Source of the DNA: Bog-756 sp963829235
Lineage (GTDB): Bacteria; Actinomycetota; Acidimicrobiia; Acidimicrobiales; RAAP-2
Reading direction: 5' to 3'
Assembly (NCBI GenBank): GCA_963829235.1
Contig: CAWHIF010000006.1
Location: 248,001 to 312,000 of the forward strand
DNA length: 64,000 nt
The notes under the pieces were generated by a model that searched no databases, was not told the origin of the DNA, and worked only from the letters and a program-made list of their open reading frames with translations. Within the stretch, counting starts at the first letter, position 1. Every line of letters begins with the position of its first letter. This document shows positions 16,032 to 24,645 of this stretch, in pieces. A program made the translations under genes and the position numbers.

Positions 16032-17884
16032 TCCCTGTGGGCCGACCCGATCCGGGGACGGCGAGGGGGTGGGGCCTCGACCGCCTGGGCCAGCAGTGAC
16101 GCGTAGTACCTGGCCCCGGTGGGATCGAGGTGCACCCCGTCGGGATAGAAGTACTGGGGGTACGGCGCGCTGTCGGCGTACCAGTTGACCACGGTGGCGT
16201 TCGGGAAGGAGCGGGCGACGGCGGTGATGGTGTCGTTGACCTGCTGCTGCCACGGCCGTGGGACCCGGGTGTTGACGAGCACGATCTTGCGCATCGGGCC
16301 GAGGGAGTGGATCAGATCCGTCATCTGGGACACGGAGTACGGGCCATTGGTCCCGAGCTCGAGGATCAGGCGGTCGCCCACCGCCCCCTCGGCCTTGAGC
16401 TGCGGCACCGCATCCTGCACCTGGTAGAGCTGCTGGCCGACCTGCGCGTCGATGGCGATGCCGGGGAGCATCTGTTGGAGGTAGGGAGCGGCGTCGACCA
16501 TGATCGAATCCCCGATGGCGGTCACATCCTGACCGGCCGGCGGTGGGGTGGTCGTCGTCGTGGACACGGGAACACCACGGCGCGTCTTCGGCGGCGTCGC
16601 GGGTTTGACGTGGTGGCGGGGCACGGGCACGATGCTTGTGATCTGGGACGCGGGGTCGGCTGCCGAAGCCGACACGACCCCGAAGAGCCCGAGCCCGCAG
16701 ATGGCCGCGTTGGCCAGGACACCGCCGACCACGACCCAGCCGACCGGCCGCAAACGCGGCCAGTTCCAGTCGCGGCTCCGGATCCGGTCCCACTGCCGAC
16801 CGAGCGAGCCGTGGCGCACCGGCTGTTCGACATAGCGCCACGACAGCGCAGCGATGACGAAGGTGGCAGCGATCTGGAGCACGGCCCGCACCACGTTGGG
16901 CGGGGCGTTCAGGGGAGTGGTCAGGACGATCACCGGGTAGTGCCAGAGGTAGATGCCGTACGACCGCTCCCCCACCCACCGGAGCGGCTCCCACCCGAGG
17001 ACGATCCGGAGTTGGGATCCGGGGTGGACGGTGACGCCGATGACCAGGGCCGTGAGCACCGCGAGCAGGAACATGCCACCCTGGTACGGGAACGACCCGT
17101 ACTGCGTGGTACCCCAGTACATGGCGAAGATCCCGAGCAGCGCCGCGCCGCCGACGACGTTGAGAAGGCGCCTGGCGTTGGGGGTGACCGCGGCGAAGGG
17201 CCGGTTCCGCGGCAGCCACATGGCCAGTGCGGCGCCGATGAGCAGCGCGAAGGCCCGGGTGTCGGTGCCGTCGTAGATACGGGTGGGATTGAAGGTGGGC
17301 GAAGACGAGTAGAGGAGGGCCATCTCCAGCGCCGAGATCGAGGCCGCGCCCAGTGTGAACAGGATCATCCTCCGCCTGGTGTGCAGCCAGCGGAAACCGG
17401 CCAGGATCAGGAGCGGCCACACCAGGTAGAACTGCTCCTCGATGGCCAGCGACCACAGGTGCCCGAGCGGCGAGGGCGGGCCGAACCGGGCGAAGTACGA
17501 GACGTGGTGGAAGATGTACCACCAGTTGCTCACGTAGAAGATCCCCGCCGGGAGGTCGCTGCGCAGGGCGACCAGTTGGCCCCGGTCGAACAATGTGGCC
17601 CAGCCCACCGTGACGAACAGCATCACGAACAAGGCCGGCAGGAGCCGTCTGGCCCGTCGGATCCAGAAGTTCTTCAAACCGATCCCGCGGTGGCGGCCGT
17701 ACTCGGCCATCAACAGGTCGGTGATCAGGTACCCCGAGAGCACGAAGAAGACCTGCACGCCGAGCAGCCCGCCCGACGCCCACCCGAAATTGAGGTGGTA
17801 GGCGATGACGGCCAGCACGGCGATGGCACGGATCCCGTCCAGCCCCCGAAGGTAGGGACTGGTTCCTTCTACCGGCCTAGGCAC
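16016..17884 (-). CDS. Acyltransferase (OafA/YrhL type) fused to SGNH hydrolase domain
   Basis: A 622-residue membrane protein for O-acylation of an extracellular glycan. Residues 1-370 are the acyltransferase-3 domain with ten or so helices: YLRGLDGIRAIAVLAVIAYH contains the catalytic-type Arg/His pair and HLWSLAIEEQFYLVWP is the second signature. After a membrane segment and a Thr/Pro-rich linker (about 430-450), an SGNH-like domain begins with AIGDSIMVDAAP, has ELGTNGP as the third block and ends with DGVHLDPTGARYYA holding the Asp-His pair. The start is GTG 17884. No polysaccharide cluster surrounds it. Confidence 0.92.
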   Translation of the reverse strand: MPRPVEGTSPYLRGLDGIRAIAVLAVIAYHLNFGWASGGLLGVQVFFVLSGYLITDLLMAEYGRHRGIGLKNFWIRRARRLLPALFVMLFVTVGWATLFDRGQLVALRSDLPAGIFYVSNWWYIFHHVSYFARFGPPSPLGHLWSLAIEEQFYLVWPLLILAGFRWLHTRRRMILFTLGAASISALEMALLYSSSPTFNPTRIYDGTDTRAFALLIGAALAMWLPRNRPFAAVTPNARRLLNVVGGAALLGIFAMYWGTTQYGSFPYQGGMFLLAVLTALVIGVTVHPGSQLRIVLGWEPLRWVGERSYGIYLWHYPVIVLTTPLNAPPNVVRAVLQIAATFVIAALSWRYVEQPVRHGSLGRQWDRIRSRDWNWPRLRPVGWVVVGGVLANAAICGLGLFGVVSASAADPASQITSIVPVPRHHVKPATPPKTRRGVPVSTTTTTPPPAGQDVTAIGDSIMVDAAPYLQQMLPGIAIDAQVGQQLYQVQDAVPQLKAEGAVGDRLILELGTNGPYSVSQMTDLIHSLGPMRKIVLVNTRVPRPWQQQVNDTITAVARSFPNATVVNWYADSAPYPQYFYPDGVHLDPTGARYYASLLAQAVEAPPPRRPRIGSAHRDVSHR

Positions 17885-18061
17885 GGTTCGCCGGCATCGA
17901 GGGGACGCTCACCGATGTCGGCTCGACACGGCCTCCCGCGGAGAGGGAATTCGGTGCCGACGCTCCACCGAGCCTCTCATTCTCATCAGCACGGCTGCGG
18001 CGGGGTTGAGCGGTGACGATCACTTCCCTGGGGATCGGAGCGAGAAGGCGAATCCGGTAGG

Positions 18062-18090
18062 ACATTATGGCACGGCCTCTTCGCCGCCAA
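18062..18090 (-). promoter_or_regulatory. Candidate sigma-A-type promoter for the acyltransferase
   Basis: On the leftward strand, TTGGCG (18090-18085) and TAATGT (18067-18062) are separated by 17 bases. Transcription would start near 18055, giving a leader of about 170 bases. Confidence 0.4.
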
Positions 18091-18201
18091 GGGTTCGCCC
18101 TCCCCGCGAGCGCGGCCCCCCGTGTGCCGCGCACGAAGAGCCGGCCGAGCCGACCGGTTCGCTCCCCCGATCCGGTGGCGTCCGGTCCCACCGGCCGGCG
18201 G

Positions 18202-18247
18202 GGTCCGGCGGTTACGCGGACCGGGGTCCGGCGGTTACGCGGTCCGG
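18202..18247. repeat. 23-bp direct repeat, two copies, after etfA
   Basis: Two adjacent 23-base units (18202-18224 and 18225-18247), differing at one base, begin 10 bases beyond the etfA stop codon. Confidence 0.9.
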
Positions 18248-18257
18248 TGGATCGGAA

Positions 18258-19229
18258 TCAGCCGCGGGCCTTGATCGTCTCGATCAGCTTCGGGAGCACC
18301 TTGTGCACGTCGCCCACGATCCCGAGATCGGCCACCGAGAAGATGGGTGCGTCCTGGTCCTTGTTGATGGCGACGATGTTCTTCGAATTCTTCATCCCCA
18401 CCAGGTGCTGGGTGGCACCCGAGATCCCGCAGGCGAGGTAGACGGTCGGCTTCACCGTCTTGCCGGTCTGGCCGACCTGGTGCGAGTAGGGCACCCACCC
18501 TGCGTCCACGATGGCCCGGCTGGCCCCGGCGGCCCCGTGGAGCAACGTGGCCAACTCTTCGATGAGGGCGTACTGATCCTTCTCCCCCAGTCCCCGACCG
18601 CCCGACACCACGACATCGGCCTCATCGAGCTTCGGTCCCGTGCGCTCCTCGACGTGATGGGCCACCACCTTCGCCGCGCCGGTGGCGCCCGTGTCGGGGG
18701 CGGGGGCGGCGACCACCGCGGCCGGCGATCCGCCCGAGGGTTCAGCCGCGAACGACTTGGCCCGGATCACGAAGATCCCCGGGCCCTCGGCGGTGAACCG
18801 GGCCGTGACCATCTGGCTGCCGCCGAAGATCGCGTGCTGGGTGACCAGTCCCCCGTCGACCTCGTTGAGGTCGACCACGTTGGTGAGGACCGGGCGGTCG
18901 AGCTTCACCGAGAGGCGTGCCGCGATGTCCCGGCCGTCGTAGGTGGCCGGGAACAGGATGGCGTCGGGGGCCGCACCGGCGGCCATCGCCGCGGCGATGG
19001 CCGAGGCGACGGGTGCTCCGGGGAGCGCTCCACCGAGGTCCCCGACGTCATGCACGGTGGTCGCCCCGTACTCCCCGAGCGTGCCGGCCACCGATGCGGT
19101 GGCGTCGCCCCAGGCGACGGCCTCCACCGTCCCGGCCAGGGCTCGGGCCTGGGTGAGCAGTTCCAGCGAGGTGGTGATGGGGGCGCCGTCCGCCACTTCG
19201 GCGAGGACCCAGATCTTGTCGACAGACAT
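18258..19229 (-). CDS. etfA: Electron transfer flavoprotein alpha subunit
   Basis: A 323-residue FAD-binding subunit of the ETF heterodimer that takes electrons from acyl-CoA dehydrogenases to ETF:quinone oxidoreductase. The C-terminal FAD domain is clear: VVSGGRGLGEKDQ, VDAGWVPYSHQVGQTGKTV, YLACGISGATQHLVGM and IVAINKDQDAPIF. The usual ETF length is about 320 residues. It follows etfB after 25 bases. A likely electron donor, an acyl-CoA dehydrogenase, is encoded further on at 58.4-59.6 kb. Confidence 0.96.
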   Translation of the reverse strand: MSVDKIWVLAEVADGAPITTSLELLTQARALAGTVEAVAWGDATASVAGTLGEYGATTVHDVGDLGGALPGAPVASAIAAAMAAGAAPDAILFPATYDGRDIAARLSVKLDRPVLTNVVDLNEVDGGLVTQHAIFGGSQMVTARFTAEGPGIFVIRAKSFAAEPSGGSPAAVVAAPAPDTGATGAAKVVAHHVEERTGPKLDEADVVVSGGRGLGEKDQYALIEELATLLHGAAGASRAIVDAGWVPYSHQVGQTGKTVKPTVYLACGISGATQHLVGMKNSKNIVAINKDQDAPIFSVADLGIVGDVHKVLPKLIETIKARG

Positions 19230-19254
19230 GTGTGCTTGCTCTCCTACCCGATCC

Positions 19255-20034
19255 CTACAGGACCTTCAATTGCTCGAGGAATTCGATGACCCGCTGGTAC
19301 CCTTCGCCTTCGTCGACGACGATCTCACCGGCCGAACGCGCCTCGGCTTCGGCCACCTGGGTGATCTCCTGGCGGGCGCCGGCGGCACCGATCTGCCCGG
19401 CATCGAGTCCGAGGTCGGCGACGGTCAGTGTCTCCACCGGCTTCGACTTGGCCGCCATGATGCCCTTGAAGGACGGGTAACGGGGCTCGACCACGCCGGC
19501 TGTCACCGTGACCACCGCGGGCAAGGGGCACTCCACCTCGTCGTATCCGGCCTCGGTCTGGCGGTCCACCTTCACCGAGTCACCGGTGACCTCCACCTTT
19601 TTGGCGAAGGTCACCGAGGGGAGTCCCAGCAGCTCGGCGATCTGGACCGGCGTGGTCCCGGTGTAGCCGTCGGTGGATTCGGTGGCGGCCAGGATCAGGT
19701 CGGGCTGAACCGTCTTGATGGCTGCGGCCAGCACCTTGGCTGTTCCGAGGGCGTCGGTCCCGGCCAGGATGTCGTCACTGACGAGGATGGCCTTGGCCGC
19801 CCCCATGGCCAGTGCGGTGCGGAGCCCGGAGGTCTCCCCGTTGGGAGCCATCGAAACCAGGGTGACGTCGCCGCCGCCGGCGGCGTCGGCCAGCTGGAGC
19901 GCCATCTCCACGCCGTAGGAGTCCGAATCGTCGAGAATGAGTTTTCCCTCTCGGACAAGGTTCTTTGTCCCCGGATCGAGCGCCGGGGGGGCGGCCGGAT
20001 CGGGGATCTGTTTCACACAGACAACGACGTTCAT
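19255..20034 (-). CDS. etfB: Electron transfer flavoprotein beta subunit
   Basis: A 259-residue partner of EtfA that binds AMP and docks to the dehydrogenase. Family blocks are MNVVVCVKQIPDP at the start, a mid-protein ATESTDGYTGTTPVQIAELLGLP and the recognition-loop region GYDEVECPLPAVVTVTAGVVEPRYPSF in part. ATG 20034 is the natural start. First gene of the etfBA unit; the 218 bases upstream contain no gene. Confidence 0.96.
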   Translation of the reverse strand: MNVVVCVKQIPDPAAPPALDPGTKNLVREGKLILDDSDSYGVEMALQLADAAGGGDVTLVSMAPNGETSGLRTALAMGAAKAILVSDDILAGTDALGTAKVLAAAIKTVQPDLILAATESTDGYTGTTPVQIAELLGLPSVTFAKKVEVTGDSVKVDRQTEAGYDEVECPLPAVVTVTAGVVEPRYPSFKGIMAAKSKPVETLTVADLGLDAGQIGAAGARQEITQVAEAEARSAGEIVVDEGEGYQRVIEFLEQLKVL

Positions 20035-20223
20035 GGGCGTGCATTGTTGTTGAAATCTGCCCTTTCGACCAATCGGGCCGCGATCCCAGGTCAGGACACC
20101 CGCTCCCCGGGCCGACGGTGGCGCCCGCGGCCGCCGGACCGCCGGGTCGGGTACAGATGAGGTCCAGGCCCAGGTGAGCCCGGGTGAGACCCCGGCCAGC
20201 CGCCGGTTCAGCCCCGATTCAGC

Positions 20224-20241
20224 CCCGGGGAGAGCCCCGGG
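20224..20241. terminator. GC hairpin after the GDPD gene
   Basis: CCCGGGG-AGAG-CCCCGGG forms a perfect 7-bp stem with a 4-base loop, 12 bases beyond the leftward stop of the GDPD gene. It is part of a short repeat tract whose unit, CGGGGCTGA on that strand, includes the stop codon. No U-tract. Confidence 0.4.
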
Positions 20242-20252
20242 TCGCCCCCGGG

Positions 20253-20954
20253 TCAGTCCCGGCGGAGGGTGCCCAGTACGAATCTCACGTCGTCGGTGAT
20301 GACGGTGTCCACTCCGGCCTCCGCCGCGTGTTCGAGGTTGGTCCCGTCGTTGACCGTCCAGGTGGCGACGGACAGCCCCACCTCGTGCGCCTGGTCCACG
20401 AGGGCTTCCCCGACCAGGTCGATATGCGGGTGGAGGGCGGTGCACCCGCGGCTCGTCGCCGCCGTCACGCCCTCTGCGGGATCGAACCACGAGGACAGGA
20501 GGAGCCCGGTGGCCAGGTCGGACTGGGCGTTGCGGACCGCTTCGAGGGTGTCCGGCCAGAACGAGGAGATGACCACGCTCGAGGCGCGTCCGGAGGCCAC
20601 GACCAGCTCGGCCACCTCCCGGGCCACGAGGTCGGCAGGATCGAATCCGGGCTCGCCGGGCAGATTCTTGATCTCGATGTTCAGCGTGAGACCGTCGCAC
20701 AGCTCGAGCACGACCGGCAGTAGCGGGACGAACGACGGGAGCTCGGCCGACGTCGCCTCGCAGACGGCGCCGACGCCCTCGACCACCGGGTCGTGATGAA
20801 CGGCCAGCCCGCCGTCCGACGTCATCCTGACATCGAGCTCCACGCCGTCCGCTCCCAGCTCACGGGCGCGGAGGAAGGCCTCGACCGTATTTTCGCGGAC
20901 CCCGTGGCCGGGGTCGGGACTGCCCCGGTGGGCCTGCACCGCGATCGATCCCAT
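20253..20954 (-). CDS. Glycerophosphodiester phosphodiesterase
   Basis: Hydrolyses glycerophosphodiesters from phospholipid turnover to glycerol-3-phosphate and an alcohol. The 233-residue TIM barrel shows QAHRGSP with the first catalytic His, ENTVEAF, VELDVRMTSDGGLAVHHD with the metal Glu/Asp and second His, and NIEIKN. ATG 20954 gives a normal cytosolic N-terminus with no signal peptide; an upstream in-frame start would add 29 unlikely residues. Confidence 0.93.
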   Translation of the reverse strand: MGSIAVQAHRGSPDPGHGVRENTVEAFLRARELGADGVELDVRMTSDGGLAVHHDPVVEGVGAVCEATSAELPSFVPLLPVVLELCDGLTLNIEIKNLPGEPGFDPADLVAREVAELVVASGRASSVVISSFWPDTLEAVRNAQSDLATGLLLSSWFDPAEGVTAATSRGCTALHPHIDLVGEALVDQAHEVGLSVATWTVNDGTNLEHAAEAGVDTVITDDVRFVLGTLRRD

Positions 20955-21035
20955 GGTCGCCAACCCTTCCGTACCACTCACCGGTCCAGGGCCTGAAATG
21001 CACGTCAATAGACGTACCGAGGGCCCCAAGACTGC

Positions 21036-21064
21036 TTGCAACGGTGGGTACCGGTGGTTACTCT
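21036..21064 (+). promoter_or_regulatory. Candidate promoter upstream of whiB1
   Basis: TTGCAA and TACTCT are separated by exactly 17 bases. Transcription would begin near 21071, upstream of the CRP-type site, leaving a leader of about 90 bases. Confidence 0.5.
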
Positions 21065-21109
21065 AATGAGCGAACCCTGAATGGCCGGTGACACCTTGGC
21101 GCCGAGCTA

Positions 21110-21125
21110 TGTGAAACAGATCACA
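21110..21125 (+). promoter_or_regulatory. Perfect CRP-type binding site upstream of whiB1
   Basis: TGTGAAACAGATCACA matches the CRP consensus TGTGA-N6-TCACA at every fixed position. It lies 38 bases before the whiB1 start. In M. tuberculosis the cAMP receptor protein Rv3676 binds and regulates the whiB1 promoter, so the same control is likely here. If the promoter at 21036 is used, the site is downstream of the transcription start and would repress; a closer second promoter is also possible. Confidence 0.75.
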
Positions 21126-21162
21126 AACTGGGAAACTTGGGAGCGGGAGCGGAGGAAGCATC

Positions 21163-21453
21163 GTGGCCCTTATGTGGAACCGTACGGTCGAGTGGGACGA
21201 CAACGACTGGAGGCAGCTGGCAGCCTGCCGCAGTACCGAACCCGATCTCTTCTTCCCCATCGGGACGACCGGGCCGGCCATCGACCAGATCGATGCGGCG
21301 AAACGGGTCTGCAGTGGATGTGAGGCCATGGAGCCGTGTCTCGACTTCGCGCTGGCCACCAACCAGGAGTCGGGAGTGTGGGGCGGGACCTCCGAAGACG
21401 AGCGCCGCAAGCTGCGCAAGGTGTGGCTGGCCGCCCGCCGCCGCGCTTCGTGA
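21163..21453 (+). CDS. whiB1: WhiB1-type iron-sulfur transcription factor
   Basis: A 96-residue Wbl protein. Four cluster ligands, Cys22, Cys50, Cys53 and Cys59, have the C-X27-C-X2-C-X5-C pattern; GVWGG and a basic tail (SEDERRKLRKVWLAARRR) form the sigma/DNA-binding part. The segment around DLFFPIGTTGPAIDQI closely resembles mycobacterial WhiB1, an essential nitric-oxide-sensing partner of the primary sigma factor. GTG 21163 is preceded six bases away by GGAGGA, favouring it over ATG 21172. It converges on pdtaS, as in M. tuberculosis (Rv3219/Rv3220c). Confidence 0.93.
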   Translation: MALMWNRTVEWDDNDWRQLAACRSTEPDLFFPIGTTGPAIDQIDAAKRVCSGCEAMEPCLDFALATNQESGVWGGTSEDERRKLRKVWLAARRRAS

Positions 21454-21473
21454 ACCTGATCGGGTGAGTTCCC

Positions 21474-23042
21474 CTACAGTCCGACCCGCTGGAGCTCTGC
21501 CGCCGGGAGCTCGATAGCCACCACCGTACCGGACTCCCCTGGACGGATATCGCGCCGGTTCCGCATGGTGATGGTGCCGTCCAGCTGACTGCGGACCAGG
21601 TCACGGACGATGGACAGGCCGAGGCTCTCGGAGGCGTCGATGTCGAAGCCCTCGGGAAGGCCCGAGCCGTCGTCGACGACTTCGAGGGTGAGGTTGTTGA
21701 GATCGTTGACCAGGTGGACCTGGATATGGCCGACCGGCTGAGGCGGGACGGTGGCCCCCGATGGACCTCCATGGTCACCGCCCTTCCTGCCCTCCTCACC
21801 GTCGAGCTCGAGGAAGGCATGCTCGACGGCGTTCTGCAGCAGCTCGGCCAGGACGACGGCCAGGGGTGTGGCCACGTCGGCCGGGACCTCGCCGAGTCCC
21901 CCGATCACCTCGAAGGTCAAGGGCCGGGAGAGCACGACCGAGTCCTCGGCCATGCGGATCAACGAGGTCACGATCTCCTCGAACGGGACCTGGTCCCCCG
22001 GGTCACGGGAGAGGATCTCGTGCACGATGGCGATCGAACGCACCCTGCGCTCCGCCTCGAAGAGGGCCACCTTCCCCGAGCCGGGCGGAAGCCGGCGCGC
22101 CTGGAGTCGCAAGAGGGCCGAGATGGTCTGGAGATTGTTCTTCACCCGGTGGTGCACTTCGCGGATGGCCGCGTCCTTGGACAGGAGCAGCCTGTCCAGG
22201 CGACGGACGTCGGTGACGTCGCGGAGGAGGACCAGGCACCCGGTGACCGCCTCGGCCGCCACCAGAGGGATGCAGTGGAGCAGCACGGTCACGTCGGGTC
22301 GCCGCTCCACCTCCTCGACCACCGGGAGGGCCGACGCCAGCGCCCACTCGATGGCGGACTCCTCGATGCCCAGATCGGTAAGCCGCCGGCCCTCGATCTG
22401 CGAGTACATCCCCATGCGGTGGAGCGCGTTGGTGGCGTTGGGCGATGCATAGCGGACGCAGCCCTCCTCGTCGACCAGGACGACGCCGTCACCGACCCTC
22501 GGGGCCTCCTCGGTGGCGACCTCCTCGCTCGGGAACGGAAAGGTCGACTCGGCCAGCATCACGGCGAACCGCTCGAAGAGGTCCCGGTAGGTCCGCTCCA
22601 GGTGACCGGGGCGCCGACCGGCACCGGCCGACAGCCGGACCAGCACGGCGACCATGGTCCCCTCGCAGCGGACCGGGATGCAGTGGATCCTCACCGGCTC
22701 GTCATCGGGAGCGAGCAGGATCTCGCCCCTGGTGACCTCCCCCGATTCGAGGGTCAGCACCGCCTCCGGCCACTGGTCGGTTCCGGCGGACTCGCCCACC
22801 AGGTCGTGCTGGACGACGGTGGCGCTGTTCGACGGGCGCATCTGACCGAGGACCACCAGCTCCATCCCGTCGTCGGCCTGCTCCCGTGCCGCCGGCGCCA
22901 CCGGGGCCAGGAGAACCAGATCGGAGAAGGACAGATCGGCCAGGATCCCCCAGGTGCCGAGCAGCCGCTGGAGATGGCCCAGCTGGAGGTCGTCCAGATT
23001 GGTGCGCTCGAAGGCCAGTTCCGCCGGGGTGGCCACGGTCAT
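21474..23042 (-). CDS. pdtaS: PdtaS-type sensor histidine kinase
   Basis: A 522-residue soluble kinase. An N-terminal GAF-like domain (about 5-140) and a PAS domain (about 190-285) precede a HisKA_2 dimerisation helix with the phospho-accepting His in REVHHRVKNNLQTISALLRL, then a HATPase domain with ELLQNAVEHAF (N box) and DDGSGLP (G1). PdtaS signals to the antiterminator PdtaR; no such response regulator is next to it, as is usual. It overlaps the PHP gene by 4 bases. A Gly/Pro-rich insert (about 425-445) lies within the ATPase domain. Confidence 0.92.
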   Translation of the reverse strand: MTVATPAELAFERTNLDDLQLGHLQRLLGTWGILADLSFSDLVLLAPVAPAAREQADDGMELVVLGQMRPSNSATVVQHDLVGESAGTDQWPEAVLTLESGEVTRGEILLAPDDEPVRIHCIPVRCEGTMVAVLVRLSAGAGRRPGHLERTYRDLFERFAVMLAESTFPFPSEEVATEEAPRVGDGVVLVDEEGCVRYASPNATNALHRMGMYSQIEGRRLTDLGIEESAIEWALASALPVVEEVERRPDVTVLLHCIPLVAAEAVTGCLVLLRDVTDVRRLDRLLLSKDAAIREVHHRVKNNLQTISALLRLQARRLPPGSGKVALFEAERRVRSIAIVHEILSRDPGDQVPFEEIVTSLIRMAEDSVVLSRPLTFEVIGGLGEVPADVATPLAVVLAELLQNAVEHAFLELDGEEGRKGGDHGGPSGATVPPQPVGHIQVHLVNDLNNLTLEVVDDGSGLPEGFDIDASESLGLSIVRDLVRSQLDGTITMRNRRDIRPGESGTVVAIELPAAELQRVGL

Positions 23043-23923
23043 GCTCCGACCGGCGGGCCGACGGGCACCTCGTAGGGCCGGCGGCCCCGGAATCCCTGCA
23101 GCCGGGTGATGCCGGCACCGGCCAACAGGTCCCGCAGGTCGTCGGCCCGATCGGCCACGTCGGGAAGGGCGTGGGCGTCCGAGGCCGTGGTGAGCGGGAC
23201 CCCGCGCTCCACGAACCGCTTGAGCAGCGGCGGGGCCGGGTACTCCTCACCCACCGGCTTCCTCCAGCCGGCCGAGGACAGCTCCGCGGCCATCCCTGAA
23301 CGCACGGCGGCCTCGGCGATGCGATCGTAGAACTCGTCAGGCACCGCGGGCACGAGCCCGGCGATCTTGACCAGGTCGGGGTGGGCGAAGACGTCGCAGA
23401 CACCGGACGCGCCCAGCTCCTCCATGGCCCGGGTGTACTCGTCCCAGACGGCATCTATGTCACGGACCTCCCACTCGGCCATCACCGTCGGGTCGTTCAG
23501 GACATCGAACCGCCACGCGCCCAGCCAGTGCACCGAACCGAGCAGCACGTCGAAGGGGTAGTCGGCCAGCAGGCCGGCCACCTCGTCCATGCGCCCCTGG
23601 TAGAAGTCGACCTCGAGACCGAGCACGACGGGCAGCCCCTCCGCCTTCACCGCCTCGACGACCTCCACATAGGCGTCGAGATCCACCCGAGCGTGATGAT
23701 CCCAGTAGGCCGCCATCCCGGGCCGCAGGGACTCCCCGGGCAGATCGTCCCAGAACCCACCGAGGAGGTCCTTGGCCTGGGTGAAACGGAAGAGGTGCTC
23801 GGTGACGGCGATTTCGGTCACCCCGGCTCCCACGGCGCGCTCGCAGTACGCCGCCACCTGCTCGACGGTGGTCACGGCGTCACGCTGGGTGTGGGGCCAC
23901 AGATGGAGGTGGTAGTCCAGCAC
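23039..23923 (-). CDS. PHP-domain phosphatase (histidinol-phosphatase-like)
   Basis: A 294-residue PHP metal-dependent phosphoesterase. Metal ligands are visible in order: DYHLHLWPH at the start (HxH), EIAVTEHLFRF, LGLEVDFYQG, VLLGSVHWLG, VFAHPDLVKI and a late ASDAHAL. The closest known reaction is histidinol-phosphate dephosphorylation by HisK-type enzymes, but several actinobacterial paralogues have other substrates. Its stop overlaps the pdtaS start by 4 bases, so the two are likely co-expressed; a link to signalling is not established. Confidence 0.85.
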   Translation of the reverse strand: MLDYHLHLWPHTQRDAVTTVEQVAAYCERAVGAGVTEIAVTEHLFRFTQAKDLLGGFWDDLPGESLRPGMAAYWDHHARVDLDAYVEVVEAVKAEGLPVVLGLEVDFYQGRMDEVAGLLADYPFDVLLGSVHWLGAWRFDVLNDPTVMAEWEVRDIDAVWDEYTRAMEELGASGVCDVFAHPDLVKIAGLVPAVPDEFYDRIAEAAVRSGMAAELSSAGWRKPVGEEYPAPPLLKRFVERGVPLTTASDAHALPDVADRADDLRDLLAGAGITRLQGFRGRRPYEVPVGPPVGA

Positions 23924-23938
23924 AGTCGTACCTCCGGC

Positions 23939-24583
23939 CTAACCGGCACGCCGGATGAGGGTGACCCCGTCGCGGACGGTGGTCTGGACCACCACCACCC
24001 GCGGGTCGACGGCCAGGGCGTCGTTGAACTCGCGGAGGGCGGCGGTGTCCTCGCTGGTATCGGCCGGATCGAGGATCCGTCCGCTCCACAGGGTGTTGTC
24101 GGCGGCGATGAGGCCCCGGGGCGACAGCTTGGGGAGCACAGCTTCGAAATAGTCGGCGTAGGCCGCCTTGTCGGCATCGATGAAGACCAGGTCGAACGGG
24201 CCGTCCAGGGTGGCGATGGTGTCGATCGCGGGTCCGACGACCACCTCGATGCAGTCCGCATAGGGACTGGCCGCGATGTGCCGCCGGGCGAACTCGGCAT
24301 GGGTCGGGGCGAGCTCGCAGGTGGTGATCCGGCCACCGGGAGCCAGGCCCGCGGCCATGGCCAGGGCCGAGTAACCGCCGAAGGTCCCGATTTCCAGAAC
24401 CGAGCGGGCGCCGAGGGCGAAGGTGAGCAGCTCGAGGAAGCGGCCCTCGAGCCGGCCGACCATCATCCCCGGGAACTCGAGCGTGTCGTGCAGATCGGTG
24501 GCCAGCTCCTCGAGGTAGCCGGGGGGAGCCGTCGTGTGCTGGGTGGCGTAGAACTCCAGCGCGGGATCAACGATGTCGGTCAT
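23939..24583 (-). CDS. SAM-dependent O-methyltransferase (class I, caffeoyl-CoA type)
   Basis: A 214-residue methyltransferase of the O-methyltransferase_3 family. SAM-binding glycines are in VLEIGTFGGYSALAMA; the acidic residue that holds the ribose is in ITTCEL; the metal-binding pair is suggested by VFIDADKAAYADYFE and IAADNTLWSG, the last two hallmarks of the cation-dependent catechol group. Substrate is unknown. It lies 15 bases upstream of the PHP gene in the same direction. Confidence 0.9.
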   Translation of the reverse strand: MTDIVDPALEFYATQHTTAPPGYLEELATDLHDTLEFPGMMVGRLEGRFLELLTFALGARSVLEIGTFGGYSALAMAAGLAPGGRITTCELAPTHAEFARRHIAASPYADCIEVVVGPAIDTIATLDGPFDLVFIDADKAAYADYFEAVLPKLSPRGLIAADNTLWSGRILDPADTSEDTAALREFNDALAVDPRVVVVQTTVRDGVTLIRRAG

Positions 24584-24645
24584 GGTTGCATCGTAAGGCA
24601 GGTGAGGACCGACCCCATCTGCCGAGGGGACCGTCCCCGGTCCCC

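Larger units (their letters stand above)
17885..18257. other. Intergenic region upstream of the acyltransferase
   Basis: This 373-base stretch separates the acyltransferase start from the end of etfA. Nearest etfA are two 23-bp direct repeats. A candidate leftward promoter (TTGGCG, 17 bases, TAATGT) lies at 18062-18090. A 62-codon leftward frame from about 18064 overlaps the acyltransferase start by a few bases but has no recognisable similarity and is not called. Confidence 0.6.

Noticed and set aside
17877..18066. 62-codon leftward frame (MSYRIRLLAPIPRE...) overlapping the acyltransferase start
   Set aside because: No similarity, no ribosome site, and its ATG lies inside the proposed -10 box. 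It could be a leader frame, but evidence is too thin for a gene call.
23039..23923. Assignment as hisK/hisN histidinol-phosphatase
   Set aside because: No other histidine biosynthesis gene is near, and PHP enzymes of this size have varied substrates.
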